A DNA stretch of 64,000 bases from Photobacterium sp. JCM 19050 (GTDB lineage Bacteria; Pseudomonadota; Gammaproteobacteria; Enterobacterales; Vibrionaceae). Under the pieces are notes generated by a model, which was given only the letters and a program-made list of their open reading frames with translations, had not been told where the DNA came from and searched no databases. Position numbers and translations under genes: made by a program. Of this stretch, positions 36,498-48,885 are shown piece after piece. The first letter of the stretch is position 1. Every line of letters begins with the position of its first letter. The stretch is from the NCBI GenBank assembly GCA_001310455.1, contig BAXG01000026.1:1-64000 (forward strand). Direction: 5' to 3'.

Positions 36498-38593
36498 TCA
36501 GTTTCGCTGGCGACTGACTTTCACCACAGTTGGCATCACCCGGATGCGGCGCATGATGTCTGCCAGATGTATCCGACTTCTGGTCGTCAGTTGTACCGAG
36601 ACGGTATACATACGCCCGTCACGTTCCTCGGTTGAGAGACCGTGGATGTTAGAGCCGGTTGCCGCAATGGTGTTGGCCAGATCGGCCAAGGCACCTTGCT
36701 GGCTGTGCATGTCGATGCGCAGGCTGGTGATGAAGTCCTGATCGAAATCCTCACCCCATTCCACGTTCATGTACTTGTCCGGCTCACGGCCGTGGCCGCG
36801 GACATTGGCACACTCTTCCCGATGGATAACCAACCCCTTGCCCGGAGATACGTGGGCAATGATCGGGTCGCCCGGGATTGGGCGGCAACAGTTGGCGTAA
36901 GTAAGAAGGATCCGGAGGCGCCTTTGATCGGCATGCTGTCATCTGCATGGGTCAGCTCATCTGCATCCCCGAGCAGACGGCGTGCGATCACCACGCTCAT
37001 CAACTCACCTAATCCAATCTCTGCCAACAGGTCATCCACAGCTTTCAGTTTCAGATCCGCCAACACCTTATCCACATTTTCCTCGGAAATATCTTCGATG
37101 TTCAATTCACCGAGGGCGTGGTTAAGCAGACGACGGCCGAAGTGGACGGATTCTTCCCGGCGCATGGTTTTCAGTACCTGGCGGATCTTAGTCCGGGCGC
37201 GGGCTGTCACCACATAGTTAAGCCAGGCGGCGTTAGGGCGCGCACCCGGGGCGGTGAGAATATCCACGGTCTGGCCGTTCTTCAGTTGTTGGCTGAGCGG
37301 GTATGGCTGGCGGTCAACACGCGCACCAACGCACATGTTACCCACATCAGTGTGCACAGCATATGCAAAGTCAACGGCGGTGGCGCCAACCGGAAGCTCG
37401 ACGATCCGCCTTTCGGCGTAAATACGTAGATCTCATCCGGGAAAAGATCCGACTTCACGTTCTCGATAAATTCGAACGTGCTGCCGGCGCTTTGCTGTAG
37501 CTCCACCAGGCTTTGCATCCAGCGCTGGGCGCGGACCTGGGCGGTGTTGGCAGAGTTTCGTCCGCCCTCTTTGTACGCCCAGTGGGCAGCCACACCCTTG
37601 TCCGCCATCTGATCCATCTCATCGGTACGGATCTGGACTTCTACCGGCAGGCCGTGAGGCCCTACCATGGAGGTGTGCAGCGACTGGTAACCGTTGGCTT
37701 TCGGCACGGCCACATAATCTTTAAAGCGCCCAGGGCGGGGCTTATAAAGGTTGTGCGCCTGGCCGAGTACCCGGTAGCAGGTATCGACGGAATCGACGAT
37801 AACCCGGAATGCGTAGATGTCCATAATGGAGTGGAAGCGCTGTTCCTTGCTCCGCATCTTGTTATAGATGGAGAACAGGTTCTTTTCGCGGCCCACTACC
37901 CGGGCGTTGATGCCCGATTCTTCCAACCGGCCTTCAATTTGCTGGTGGATTTTCTGGATCATCTCCTTGCGGTTGCCACGAGCCTGGATGACCACGTCTT
38001 TCAGTACCCTGTACCGGTTCGGGTAAAGGGCCTCAAAGCCGAGCTCTTCCAGTTCCACTTTGATGTTGTGGATACCGAGGCGGTGGGCAAGGGGAGCAAA
38101 AATTTCCAGGGTTTCCCGGGCGATGCGACGGCGCTTGTCCGGACGCAGGGCACCAAGTACGCATGTTGTGTGTGCGGTCTGCCAGCTTTATCAGGATAAC
38201 GCGGATGTCATGGGTCATGGCCATGATCATCTTGCGGAAGTTGGCAGCCTGGGCTTCTTTCCGATCGCGGAACTTCAGTTTGTCGAGCTTTGACACGCCG
38301 TCAACCAGATCAGCAACGGTATCGCCGAAGCGCTGTTGCAGGTCTTCTTTGGTGACTTCGGTGTCTTCGATGACATCGTGAAGCAGGGCGGCCATCAGGG
38401 TTTCCTGATCCAGGCGCATTTCGGCCAGGATTCGGGCGACGGCAATCGGGTGAATAATATATGGTTCCCCGCTGGAGCGGGTTTGCCCTTCGTGGGCATC
38501 ACGAGCGACGAGATAAGCCTGCCGCAGAGCCTCAAGATGAGGCTCCGGCAAGTATTGGGCAGCAACTTCTCTCAGGCTATCGAACAGATACAA
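36498..38593 (-). CDS. spoT: Bifunctional (p)ppGpp synthase/hydrolase SpoT (3 frame breaks)
   Basis: SpoT makes and degrades the stringent-response alarmone. The N-terminal HD hydrolase domain is clear (GEPYIIHPIAVARILAEMRLD, LLHDVIEDTEV, KLADRTHNMRTL). The synthetase domain shows YNKMRSKEQRFHSIMDIYAFRVIV and ANGYQSLHTSMVGP. TGS ([31 protein letters not shown]), the zinc-finger/helical region (TYANCCRPIPGD) and the ACT domain (SLRIDMHSQQGALADLANTIA) complete it. Breaks near 38160, 37400 and 36910 are each repaired by about one base. The total is about 699 residues. Lies between rpoZ and trmH. Presumably functional. Confidence 0.95.
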
Positions 38594-38620
38594 TCGCTCT
38601 GCTCCCCCTGAATGAGATAA

Positions 38621-38893
38621 TTAACGGCGGCCGGTGATGGCGCTTACAGCGGCCAGCTCAGCGGCTTCCTGCTCTTGAAGCTCCTGGCGGTCTTTCGCAT
38701 CCAGGATTTCTTTGTTGATCAGACCTTCTTCGATCTCGCGCAGGGCGATAACCGTTGTCTTGTCGTTTTCTTCAGGAACCAGCGGATCTTTACCGTTAGT
38801 CTGCATCTGGCGCGCACGACGTGCAGCGACCAGTACCAGGTCAAAGCGGTTACCAATTTTTTCAACTGCGTCTTGAACGGTTACGCGTGCCAT
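38621..38893 (-). CDS. rpoZ: RNA polymerase omega subunit RpoZ
   Basis: 90 residues; [31 protein letters not shown] is the omega signature that clamps the beta-prime C-terminus. It also forms part of a (p)ppGpp-binding site in enterobacterial polymerase, which fits its position directly before spoT (27-base gap). Intact. Confidence 0.97.
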   Translation of the reverse strand: MARVTVQDAVEKIGNRFDLVLVAARRARQMQTNGKDPLVPEENDKTTVIALREIEEGLINKEILDAKDRQELQEQEAAELAAVSAITGRR

Positions 38894-38948
38894 GAAGGTC
38901 TCCAGTAGTAACTATCAAAAATGACCGGAAATTATACAAAAGCTGTTG

Positions 38949-39587
<639 letters not shown>

Positions 39588-39743
39588 CTAAGATTGAAGG
39601 GCGCGAAGGTTACCATGATCCGGGCTGAAATTGAATCCGGCCTATGGATAAAAAACGATCTTTTCCGTCCGCGCAATTATTAATGATCGTTATGAATAAC
39701 GAAAATTATCATCTATTTTTTTCAGTGATGCGAGTGAGGAAGA

Positions 39744-40782
<1,039 letters not shown>

Positions 40783-40894
40783 TTATGCGATCTCAGTGTA
40801 GACAGGATTTATGAAGAGAAGGTGGCCGGGGTTGAAAAGTTGTGACAACGGCAAGTGAACGGCAGAGCCATGACGGTGGTGGTGAGTGAATTTT

Positions 40895-40991
40895 GCGAGA
40901 GGCGAGAGGCGAGAGGCGAGAAGTGAGAAGCGAGTTGAACAGCTTCCCGCTTTTTGCTCTTTTCTCACCACTCACCACTCACCACTCACCA
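40895..40991. repeat. Heptamer repeat element downstream of lateral flhA
   Basis: A purine arm of about six units (GCGAGAG, then GCGAGAA, GTGAGAA, GCGAGTT; 40895-40936) is followed by a 27-base spacer and a pyrimidine arm with four perfect CTCACCA units (40964-40991). It lies in the 273-base gap between the ends of flhA and the start of the deaminase gene, 31 bases past the flhA stop. Here the flanking genes are co-directional, unlike at the other sites. No gene is seen elsewhere in 40750-41022. Confidence 0.85.
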
Positions 40992-41022
40992 CCCGTCACT
41001 CAGCGTTCGAGACGGGATACCG

Positions 41023-43124
41023 CTATCCCATATTCCCAACAACGGAAACGCCGCGGTCATCCGGCACTTCGTTGAACGAGAGGACATGCAGGCCGCGTGC
41101 GCAGACCCTGGCGTAGCGCGCCAGCAACGGGCGAAGCTGGGGCATAACCAGCAGGATGGGCACATGGCCGCTGACCCGCATGGAATCGAGGGCTTCGGGC
41201 AGGCTGCGCTGGAGTTTGTCGATAAGGGTTGGCTCCAGGGCAAAACCGTCGAGCTGCACATGGCCGTTGGCCTGAGCCTGGCTGAGTGCGCCGAGCAGCA
41301 TGTTTTCAAGCTCCGTGGAAAGGGTGACGGCCGGAATGTCCGGCGTAGTGCCGACCAGTGCCGTGAGGATATTGCGGCGCAGGGCGCAGCGAATATCTGC
41401 CGCCAGCAGGATAGGGTCCTTGGAGAGCTCTGCTGATTCCACCAGGGAGTTGGCGATGGTCACAATGTCGTTGAGTGCCACACCGTCAATTGCCAGCTGG
41501 CGGAACACCCGCAGGAGTTGCTGTGGGCTCAGCGCCTTGCCCAGGTCATCAGCCAGGCGGCTGTTCAGCGTGGTGAGCCTTTCCATCACGCCGTTGACCT
41601 CCTCAAGACTCAGGATGTCTTCCACATAGTCATTAATAATCTTGCTGACGTGGGTGGAAATAATGGTGGCATGGTCCACCACGGTGTAGCCGAGGTTCAC
41701 CGCTTTGTCTTTCTCCGATGGGGCAATCCATACGGCATCCATCCCGTAGGCCGGGTCTTTGGTCAGGATGCCGTCCACATCACCGTAAACCTGGCCCGGG
41801 TTGATGGCGAGCAGGTGGTCAACCTCAAGATCCGCGGTGATAAGCCGGGCACCACGCACAGCAATCTGGTACTGGCTGGGTTCAAGCCCGAGGTCGTCCC
41901 GGACATGGATTTGCGGGATCACAAAGCCGCGCTTTTCCGACAGGGTTTTGCGGATACCGGACAGGCGGTTTAAAAGCTCAGCGCCCTGACGGCGGTCAAT
42001 CAGGTTGACCAGCCGGTAGCCGACAAACAGCCCGAGTGCGTGGACGCGGGGGATATCACCGAGGGCGATTTCCTGGCTTTCCGCGGCAGGCTGGCTTTCC
42101 ACCATGGCTTCTGCCCGGGCAAGGTCTTCGGCGATTTGTGGGTCATCCTCGTGCTCATGCATTTTCCAGCCGGCAAAGGCCAGTGCGGCGGCAAAACCGA
42201 GGAAGGCCAGATGTGGCATTCCCGGAATAAGGCCCAATACCAGCATCAGTCCTGATACAACGTAGAGTACCGTTGGTGATGCCAGCATCTGGCGGGCAAT
42301 CTGGCCGGACAGATCTGAGCTGTCGCTGACGCGGGTCACCATAATGGCAGCGGCAGTGGAAAGCAGCAGTGATGGGATTTGGGCAACCAGGCCGTCACCG
42401 ATAGTCAGCAGGGCGTAGGTTTTAAATGCGGCTGAAAAGTCGAGTCCGTACTGGAACACACCAATACTGATACCGCCGATGATGTTGATAAACAGGATCA
42501 GCATCCCGGCGATAGCGTCCCCACGCACGAACTTGGACGCACCGTCCATCGAGCCGTAGAAATCCGCTTCCTGTGCCACGGTTTCCCGGCGCTGCTTGGC
42601 GGTCTCGTGGTCGATAATCCCGGCGTTGAGGTCGGCATCAATAGCCATCTGTTTACCCGGCATGGCGTCCAGGGTGAAGCGGGCACTGACTTCAGATATA
42701 CGCTCGCCACCTTTGGTGACTACCACGAAGTTGATGATCATCAGGATGATGAACACCACCATACCCACCACGTAGTTACCGCCGATTACCACATCACCGA
42801 AGGCCTGGATGACCTTACCGGCGGCGTCACCGCCTTCATGGCCGTAGAGCAGCACTACCCGGGTTGATGCAACGTTGAGGCCAAGGCGCAGTAGGGTCGC
42901 GACCAGCAGGATGCTCGGGAATACCGAGAAATCGAGCGGCTTTTTGCTGTAAACGGCCACCAACATGACCAGCAGGGCAAGGACGATGTTGAAGGTGAAC
43001 AGCATATCCAGCACAAACGGCGGGATAGGCAGCATGACCATCGAAAGAATGGTCATCAGCAGCAGGGGGATGCCCAGCTGCCCTTTCGCCAGAATCTGGC
43101 TGATCGGGCAAGTCTCTGTTTCAT
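41023..43124 (-). CDS. flhA: Lateral flagellar export gate protein FlhA (1 frame break near start)
   Basis: The large export-gate component of the flagellar type III apparatus. About 700 residues. ATG at 43124 gives MKQRLA, and after a one-base repair near 43105 continues ISQILAKGQLGIPLLLMTILSMVMLPIPPFVLDMLFTFNI. Eight transmembrane helices, the FHIPEP region VVVTKGGERISEVSARFTLDAMPGKQMAIDADLNAG and a long cytoplasmic ring-forming domain follow. Last gene of fliMNPQR-flhBA. Its order and the nearby lafK mark it as the lateral rather than polar system. Confidence 0.94.
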
Positions 43125-43139
43125 GGTCTGCTCTTTGGG

Positions 43140-44266
43140 TTAACGGCGCAGCTCTGAGGGGATGTCCACCTCAGGGAATGCGGGTTTGGTGCTCTGGCGG
43201 CCTTGCCGGTACTGTTCCATCTGGAAGATATAGGTCAGCACGTGTGCCACAGCGATATAGAGCTGGGCGGGAATCTCCTGCCATTCATTGGTGGAGTAGT
43301 AAACCGCTCGGGCCAGTGGTGGGACTTCCACCACCGGCAAGTTGTGCTGATGGGCTATCTGCCGGATCTGCAATGCCATCTGGTCGACCCCCTTGGCGAT
43401 GACAAAAGGCGCAGTGGCTTTGCTGAGGTCATATTTCAACGCGACTGCATAGTGGGTCGGGTTGGTAATAATCACGTCTGCCTGCGGGACGGTTTTTCTG
43501 ATCTGCCGCTGGGACATCTGGCGCTGGAGCTGGCGGATACGGGCTTTTACTTCCGGCTTGCCCTCGTTGTTTTTCATCTCCTCTTTCACTTCCTGCTTGG
43601 TCATTTTGAGCTGGCGCAGGTAGTCCCAGGAGGAGTAAGGCAGTTCGAGTACTGCAATTAGCAGCAGGGCAAGGCCGTAGACAAACAGGCCGCTCCAGAG
43701 AAGGTCGAGCGTTTCCGGGATGGCTTCGCGGATGGGCTGTTGCTGGAGCTCCAGAATGCGCTGGCGGTTGTGAGTCAGCAGCCAGTAAAGGGCGCCGGCA
43801 ACAAGGGCAACCTTGAGAATGCTTTTGACCAGCTCGGCGAGGGATTTGACGGAAAACAGCCGCCCGATTCCGGTAATCGGGTTCATTTTGCCAAAGTTTG
43901 GCATTGCGGCTTTAAGCGACAGGTTCCAGCCCCCGCGCACCAGGTTACCGGCAACGGTGACCAGTGCCAGCATCCCCAGCATTGGCATCAGGGTTTCAAA
44001 TAACGCATCCCGGCAGTGGACAAGGATGTCTATCATCCGGGCCGGGTCAAAGGCGTTGGCTTTGTCCGGGGCCAGGCTGTAGTGGAAAATATCATCCACC
44101 ATATGGCAAGGCCGTCAGAAAACGCGCTCAGCAGCAGGGCGCTGGCAATCATCATCAGGGCGGTGACCAATTCCTTGGATCGGGGGAGGTTGCCTTCCTC
44201 CTGGGCTTTTCGGAGCCTATGTTCGCTGGGGCGTTCTGTTTTGTCCTGGGCGCTATTGTCACTCAT
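43140..44266 (-). CDS. flhB: Lateral flagellar export switch protein FlhB (1 frame break)
   Basis: Controls the change from rod/hook to filament export. About 376 residues with four transmembrane helices. The N-terminus MSDNSAQDKTERPSEHRLRKAQEEGNLPRSKEL is characteristic. The autocleavage site NPTH is in VIITNPTHYAVALKYDLSKATAP. One base is missing near 44103, which interrupts the first helix region. The start overlaps the fliR stop, and flhA follows 15 bases later. Confidence 0.94.
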
Positions 44267-45042
44267 TAGTAGGCAGCCTCCAGGTTAGCCATCAGCGACA
44301 GGGTATTGCCACACAGGGTGGAAAAATTTTCCGGGATGCCGGAGATACTCAGCACCAGACACATCAGACCCAGCAGCAGGGTCATCGGGAAACCGAGGGA
44401 AAAGATATTGAGCTGCGGCGCAGCGCGGTTCATCACGCCGAATGCGACGTTCACCAGCAGCATGGCTACCAGGGCGGGCAGCGAGAGCAGAAGCGCCGCG
44501 CCGACCATCCAGCCAAAGCGCATGATCACCACATGCAGGGCGTGCTGGGTTGGCAGGTCGCCCACCGCCCAGATCTTGAAACTGTTTACCAGGATATCCA
44601 GTGCTACGAGGTGGCCGTCCAGTGCCAGGAACAGCAGCAGGGCAAACAGTTGGTAATACTTGCCGATTTCCGGGACGCCGACACCGTTTACCGGGTCATT
44701 CATAACCGCCATACCCAAACCCATCTGCATCGACAGAATTTGGCCGAGGGTGGTGAATACCGCAAACAGGATATCCAGCAGCAGTGCCATGACGGCGCCA
44801 ATGAAAACCTGTTGCCCGGCGAAAATCAGCGCGTCAAAAGAGAATGGGTCTACGGCTGGCATTTGTGGCATCAGCGGTGCAGCAAGAATGGCCAGCATCA
44901 GGGTGAAGATTAGCCGTATACGCACGGGCACATGGCTGCTGCCAAATACCGGCATCAGCATCATCGCGCCGCCGATACGCAGGAAAGGCCACCAGATCTG
45001 GCCGAGCCAGGCAGTGAACTGGGCTGCGGTCATGTCAGCCAT
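44266..45042 (-). CDS. fliR: Lateral flagellar export protein FliR
   Basis: A 258-residue export-gate membrane protein with about six hydrophobic segments. The N-terminal IWWPFLRIGGAMMLMPVFGSSHVPVRIRLIFTLMLAI and the central MQMGLGMAVMNDPVNGVG (the plug-like loop) are typical FliR features. It starts three bases after fliQ ends and overlaps flhB. Intact. Confidence 0.94.
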   Translation of the reverse strand: MADMTAAQFTAWLGQIWWPFLRIGGAMMLMPVFGSSHVPVRIRLIFTLMLAILAAPLMPQMPAVDPFSFDALIFAGQQVFIGAVMALLLDILFAVFTTLGQILSMQMGLGMAVMNDPVNGVGVPEIGKYYQLFALLLFLALDGHLVALDILVNSFKIWAVGDLPTQHALHVVIMRFGWMVGAALLLSLPALVAMLLVNVAFGVMNRAAPQLNIFSLGFPMTLLLGLMCLVLSISGIPENFSTLCGNTLSLMANLEAAY

Positions 45043-45044
45043 GG

Positions 45045-45317
45045 TCAGCCAATCAGGATGGGAATATCGTGGAACAGCCGGGCGAAAATGTCGCCAAGGC
45101 TGCGCAGCATCCAGGGGCCGGAAAACCCGAGCATTGCCAGTGTAACCAGAAGGCGCGGCAGGAAACTCAGAGTCTGTTCGTTAATCTGGGTGGCAGCCTG
45201 GAAGATACTGACAATCAGGCCCACCACCAGGCTGGGGACGATAAGCACCGCCACCATGTTCACGATGATAATCAGTGCATCGCCGAAAATGGCGGAGACA
45301 AACTCGGTGCTGCCCAT
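45045..45317 (-). CDS. fliQ: Lateral flagellar export protein FliQ
   Basis: 90 residues in a helical hairpin: DALIIIVNMVAVLIVPSLVVGLIVSIFQAATQINEQTLSFLPRLLVTL. The FQAATQINEQTLSFLPR segment is the family signature. It is part of the FliPQR gate. The start overlaps the fliP stop by a base. Intact. Confidence 0.95.
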   Translation of the reverse strand: MGSTEFVSAIFGDALIIIVNMVAVLIVPSLVVGLIVSIFQAATQINEQTLSFLPRLLVTLAMLGFSGPWMLRSLGDIFARLFHDIPILIG

Positions 45318-46066
45318 CAGCCGAAACTCGCCGTCAGAGTGCCTACTGTCATCGCCCAGCCGTCGACCATCACGAATACCATCAACTTAAACGGCAGGGA
45401 AATAATCAGCGGTGACAGCATCATCATACCCATGGCCATCAGCACGCTGGCGACCACGATGTCGATGATAAGAAAAGGGATGAATAGCATAAAGCCGATC
45501 TGGAAAGCGGTCTTTAGTTCGCTGAGGACATAGGCCGGCATCACCAGCAGGAAATCGAGATCCTGGGCCTTGGCCGGAGCTTTTTCATTGGCTATACGCA
45601 GGATTTGCTTGAGGTCGGTTTCCCGGGTCTGGGCCAGCATAAAGGTTTTCAGCGGCCCCTCTGCGAGGGTGAATGCCTGTTGCATGCTGATATCCCCCTT
45701 CTGGTAAGGGGTGATCGCCTTGTCGTACACCTCATGGAAAACCGGGCGCATGATAAAAAGAGTCAGGGTAAGCGCAATGCCAACCAGTACCCGGTTTGGT
45801 GGGCTTTGCTGCAAGCCAATGGCCTGTCGCAGAATACCGAGCACGATAATGATGCGGGTAAAACTGGTGACCATCAGCAGCATGGCCGGCAGGAATGCCA
45901 GCGCCGTCATCAGCAGGAAAACCTGGACCTGGACGCTGTATTCCTCAGTACCGTTTGGCCCGGTCACAGACAGGAAAGGGATATTCTGCCCGGCCGCAAC
46001 CGGCAGGCTGGCAAGCAGCAGAGGCGTCAGCAGAAGGAGCTTCTGCAGTGCGGCTGGGCATCGCAT
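45317..46066 (-). CDS. fliP: Lateral flagellar export protein FliP
   Basis: 249 residues with a cleavable-looking signal (LLLLTPLLLASLPVAAG) and four later membrane helices. LMTALAFLPAMLLMVTSFTRIIIVLGILRQAIGLQQSPPNRVLVG and FQIGFMLFIPFLIIDIVVASVLMAMGMMMLSP are the conserved FliP motifs. FliO, often encoded between fliN and fliP, is absent here. Overlaps fliN by one base. Intact. Confidence 0.95.
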   Translation of the reverse strand: MRCPAALQKLLLLTPLLLASLPVAAGQNIPFLSVTGPNGTEEYSVQVQVFLLMTALAFLPAMLLMVTSFTRIIIVLGILRQAIGLQQSPPNRVLVGIALTLTLFIMRPVFHEVYDKAITPYQKGDISMQQAFTLAEGPLKTFMLAQTRETDLKQILRIANEKAPAKAQDLDFLLVMPAYVLSELKTAFQIGFMLFIPFLIIDIVVASVLMAMGMMMLSPLIISLPFKLMVFVMVDGWAMTVGTLTASFG

Positions 46067-46416
46067 CAGTTTGCCAGGCCCTGGATCATGTCGTTGTCGT
46101 CTACCACGTCCACAAGGCGCAGACCGTACTTGTTGTTGACGATAACCACTTCCGCGTGGCCGAGCAGGGTGCCGTTAACTTTCACATCCATTGGCTCGCC
46201 GCTGAGCTTGTCCAGCTCGATCACGGTGCCAGGAGTGATGTTCATCAGATCGCCCACCATCAGTTCGGTGCTGGCAACTTCCAGAGTCAGGTTTACCGGG
46301 ATGCTGCGCAGGAAGCCCATCTCTTTTGCGCTGCCGGATTTGGCCATACCGTCAGAGCCGACACCGAGGTCTAGGTCATCCAGGTCGAGGTTGAGGTCTG
46401 AATTCAAATCTGTCAT
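46066..46416 (-). CDS. fliN: Lateral flagellar switch protein FliN
   Basis: 116 residues. The N-terminal ~30 residues are Asp/Leu-rich and acidic. The C-terminal SpoA (surface presentation) domain reads RSIPVNLTLEVASTELMVGDLMNITPGTVIELDKLSGEPMDVKVNG and ends in LGHAEVVIVNNKYGLRLVDVV. It forms the lower C-ring with FliM. 12 bases after fliM. Intact. Confidence 0.95.
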   Translation of the reverse strand: MTDLNSDLNLDLDDLDLGVGSDGMAKSGSAKEMGFLRSIPVNLTLEVASTELMVGDLMNITPGTVIELDKLSGEPMDVKVNGTLLGHAEVVIVNNKYGLRLVDVVDDNDMIQGLAN

Positions 46417-46427
46417 GTCAGTGCCTG

Positions 46428-47324
46428 TTATTTTTCAATCACGTTTTGGATGTGCAGAACCAGGGTGGAATTATTCTCAGCCACCCGAGCAGTAAATAAG
46501 GGGGATTTGCCCGCGCGGACAGTGACTTCCCCCGGCATTTCAACCGGGATGACGTCCCCGGCCTTCAGGCCCATCACGTCTCCCAGCATCAGCCGGCGCT
46601 CGCACAGGGTCGTTGTCAGGCGGATAGGGGCTTTTTTCAGGGTGGAGCGGATTTTCCGCTGCAGTTCAGGGTCGGCTTCCACGTCTTCCGTTTTGCCCTG
46701 CTGGTCACGGAGGAAATCAAGGCTTTCAAACGGCAGGCTGATGTCGAGCCAGCCGCTGTGGCCGGCAGTTTCCAGGGTAAAGCGGCAAACCAGGTAGAGT
46801 TGCTCGCCCTGGGGACCGTTACCTTCCTGCAGGCGGCTTTTGGGTGCAAGTTCGCACTGCCAGGTGGTGGTGGTTTGCCAGGAGGCAGAAAACTGGGCAA
46901 GAATCTGGCTGAAAAACCGGTCAACCATGCGAAGCTCTGTGTCGCTGATGTCAGTTTTTCGTGTGTTGATGCCTTTGCCGCCGAAGAATATGTCCACCAG
47001 GAAAAACTGCAGTTCCCGTTCAATTGCCAGGGTACCGGCCAGTTCAAAGGGGACAACGTTGAATTCGCGGTAAAGTGCCTGTTTTGAAAGTGGTTGCAGG
47101 TATTCGCGCAGTTTTATGTTGTGCTGTTTTTTATAACTGAATTCGACCGGGCGACGCAGCGTGTGCTGGAACATCTGCTTGGCCTTACGCTCAAACTGTT
47201 TACAGACATTGTCGATAATAGCCTGCACAGCCCCAATCCGGTTTTCAGGGCTTGCCAGGTCAAATGCCTGTATGTCTGAATTTTCAGGCTCTGTGATGAT
47301 TTTACTTTTCTTTGTCATAACCAT
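46428..47324 (-). CDS. fliM: Lateral flagellar switch protein FliM lacking the CheY-binding N-terminus
   Basis: About 298 residues. The middle CheC-like domain (AVQAIIDNVCKQFERKAKQMFQHTLRRPVEFSY ... FFGGKGINTRKTDISDTELRMVDRFFSQIL) and C-terminal SpoA domain (PIRLTTTLCERRLMLGDVMGLKAGDVIPVEMPGEV) are present. The N-terminal LSQxEIDALL peptide, which binds phospho-CheY in polar and enteric FliM, is absent; the protein begins MVMTKKSKIITEPEN. Start choice among TTG 47330, ATG 47324 and ATG 47318 is uncertain because no strong ribosome site is visible. First gene of the fliMNPQR-flhBA operon. Confidence 0.9.
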   Translation of the reverse strand: MVMTKKSKIITEPENSDIQAFDLASPENRIGAVQAIIDNVCKQFERKAKQMFQHTLRRPVEFSYKKQHNIKLREYLQPLSKQALYREFNVVPFELAGTLAIERELQFFLVDIFFGGKGINTRKTDISDTELRMVDRFFSQILAQFSASWQTTTTWQCELAPKSRLQEGNGPQGEQLYLVCRFTLETAGHSGWLDISLPFESLDFLRDQQGKTEDVEADPELQRKIRSTLKKAPIRLTTTLCERRLMLGDVMGLKAGDVIPVEMPGEVTVRAGKSPLFTARVAENNSTLVLHIQNVIEK

Positions 47325-48007
47325 TGGCAACAGAAAGGTCCGCGAAAAGTACAGTTACATTCACGAGAAAATAATTGGTGCTCATTGGCTGCCAATTAGT
47401 TTTTAAAATTATATTCCGGTCTTCACTATTTAATGGATATGGTTACAACTTAAATCAATTAAATTACATAAATGTAATAACTGGCTATATTGCAAACAGG
47501 GGATGTGAAGTAAACGAAAGCGCGAAGAGACTACGGAGTGAGCGTCTTTTTGTCAAATAATTAAACTGAGCAATATTTGTGTCAATAAAGTAACGTCTGA
47601 AACATGGATTTGTCAGTGCATTGACAGTTGACAATATATGTCGATTGGTTTTTTATTCTCCGCGCTTATAGAATGATGAATAATAAAAAGCAGTGTAAGC
47701 TTTTAATGGTTTATTTATTGAATCCATAATTTATAGCCGGTTTTTTAAATTTTTGTTGCTGATTAATTTGGTTGTTTTTTGGTCATGGCATGATCTTGGG
47801 ACGCCTTTTTATCCATGCTTTTATGCGTAAAAGTGTGTGGATTTTTTATTTTTGTATGTTGAACGTAAATTAGCATCCACTGAATATTTAGATAGTTTAA
47901 ATATTTAGATGGTTAAAATAACGGTTTGCTATTTGAATTTAACTACAACTGTATTTCCGACAACAACCGGTTGGTCCTCACAGGTTAAGGTTATTTCCGA
48001 ATTGTCT
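47325..48007. promoter_or_regulatory. AT-rich divergent region between fliM and motY
   Basis: About 680 bases without a convincing gene, clearly more AT-rich than the surroundings. It must hold the promoters for fliMNPQR-flhBA (leftward) and motY-lafK (rightward). A sigma-54-like element for fliM is noted separately. Rightward, TGGCATGATCTTGG near 47786 resembles a -24/-12 element but its spacing is one base short. Its size and AT content suggest binding of global regulators such as H-NS, which is an inference. Confidence 0.6.
47380..47394 (-). promoter_or_regulatory. Candidate sigma-54 promoter for fliM operon
   Basis: On the minus strand TGGCAGCCAATGAGC has GG and GC exactly 10 bases apart with a conserved TGGCA -24 block. 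The -12 TT is replaced by GA, so the match is partial. Transcription would start about 37 bases before the fliM start. Lateral flagellar middle genes are LafK/sigma-54 dependent in Vibrio parahaemolyticus, which makes this plausible. Confidence 0.35.
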
Positions 48008-48885
48008 ATGATGCGCTTACTTTACGTGCTGGTTATTTTTGCACCCATGGCTTTTGCCAGTGAAAGCATCTGGACCACAGACCTCGACAGCAGTGTCTGG
48101 TTGTTCGACGGTGGGAAGGACAGGTGCGAACTGACCCACCCGATAGAAGGGTTCGGCAAGGTAATGCTGGTGGCAAAACCGGCCCAGCCGATGAGCCTGG
48201 AAATAAAACCGGAATCGGGGATGGCTGTGCAGTCGCTTCTTTCCTCCATCGCCACTCCGCCTTACTGGCGTTCGGAAATTTACCGCCCTTTTACTTACAA
48301 AGCCAGGTGACCACCACCCTGGATGGCGGGCTGCACCTTGCCGGTGTCCAGGATCTTTACGAGAGCCTTTCTGATGGTGACTGGCTCTGGATTAGCATGA
48401 AAGATGCCAACAACGATATCCAGAGCCTGGTTGTATCCAATGTCCGGTTTGGTGATGTGACGGACCCGTTCAACCGGTGTCGCTCCGGCATGCTGCCTAT
48501 CAGTTACGCCTCTGCCCGCCAGACGGTTATCCATTACAACGCCAGTCAGGTAGAGCCGGATGCCGCTGCTGCGCGCAACATCAAGCTGATCGCGGTACTG
48601 ATGAAAAACGAACCTTCCATCCGCAAGGTGCTGGTGGACGGTTATTCCGACAACCAGGGTAACTGGGCGACCAACATGCGCATGTCCCGCGAGCGGGCTG
48701 AGGAAGTGGCGGCGCTTCTGGTGGAAAACGGCGTACCGCTGAAAAAGATTGAAATTCGCGGCCACGGGGATCGCTTTCCGGTGGCTGACAACAATACGCC
48801 AAAGGGCCGGGATAAAAACCGCCGTGTGGTGATCCGCCTGATAAAAATGGCGCCGAAAGGTAAATCAGGGGGCGCAAAATCATGA
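48008..48885 (+). CDS. motY: Lateral flagellar stator-associated protein MotY (1 frame break)
   Basis: A secreted T-ring type protein that holds stators around the basal body. MMRLLYVLVIFAPMAFA is a signal peptide cleaved before SESIW. The N-terminal domain (SSVWLFDGGKDRCELTHPIEGFGKVMLVAKP) is MotY-specific. The C-terminal OmpA-like peptidoglycan-binding domain contains VLVDGYSDNQGNWATNMRMSRERAEEVAALLVENGVPLKKIEIRGHGDRFPVADNNTPKGRDKNRRVVI. One C is lost near 48291; repair joins RPFT to LQSQVTTTLDG. Overlaps lafK by four bases, as in the V. parahaemolyticus lateral locus. Confidence 0.9.

Noticed and set aside
40895..40991. CRISPR-like regular repeats
   Set aside because: Units are only 7 bp and directly tandem, without unique spacers or cas genes.
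47781..47800. Rightward sigma-54 promoter for motY
   Set aside because: TGGCATGATCTTGG has the wrong -24/-12 spacing by one base and lacks the -12 GC.
48124..48300. Alternative upstream frame giving motY a different N-terminus
   Set aside because: The correct N-terminus with signal peptide is in another frame; one base at about 48291 joins them.
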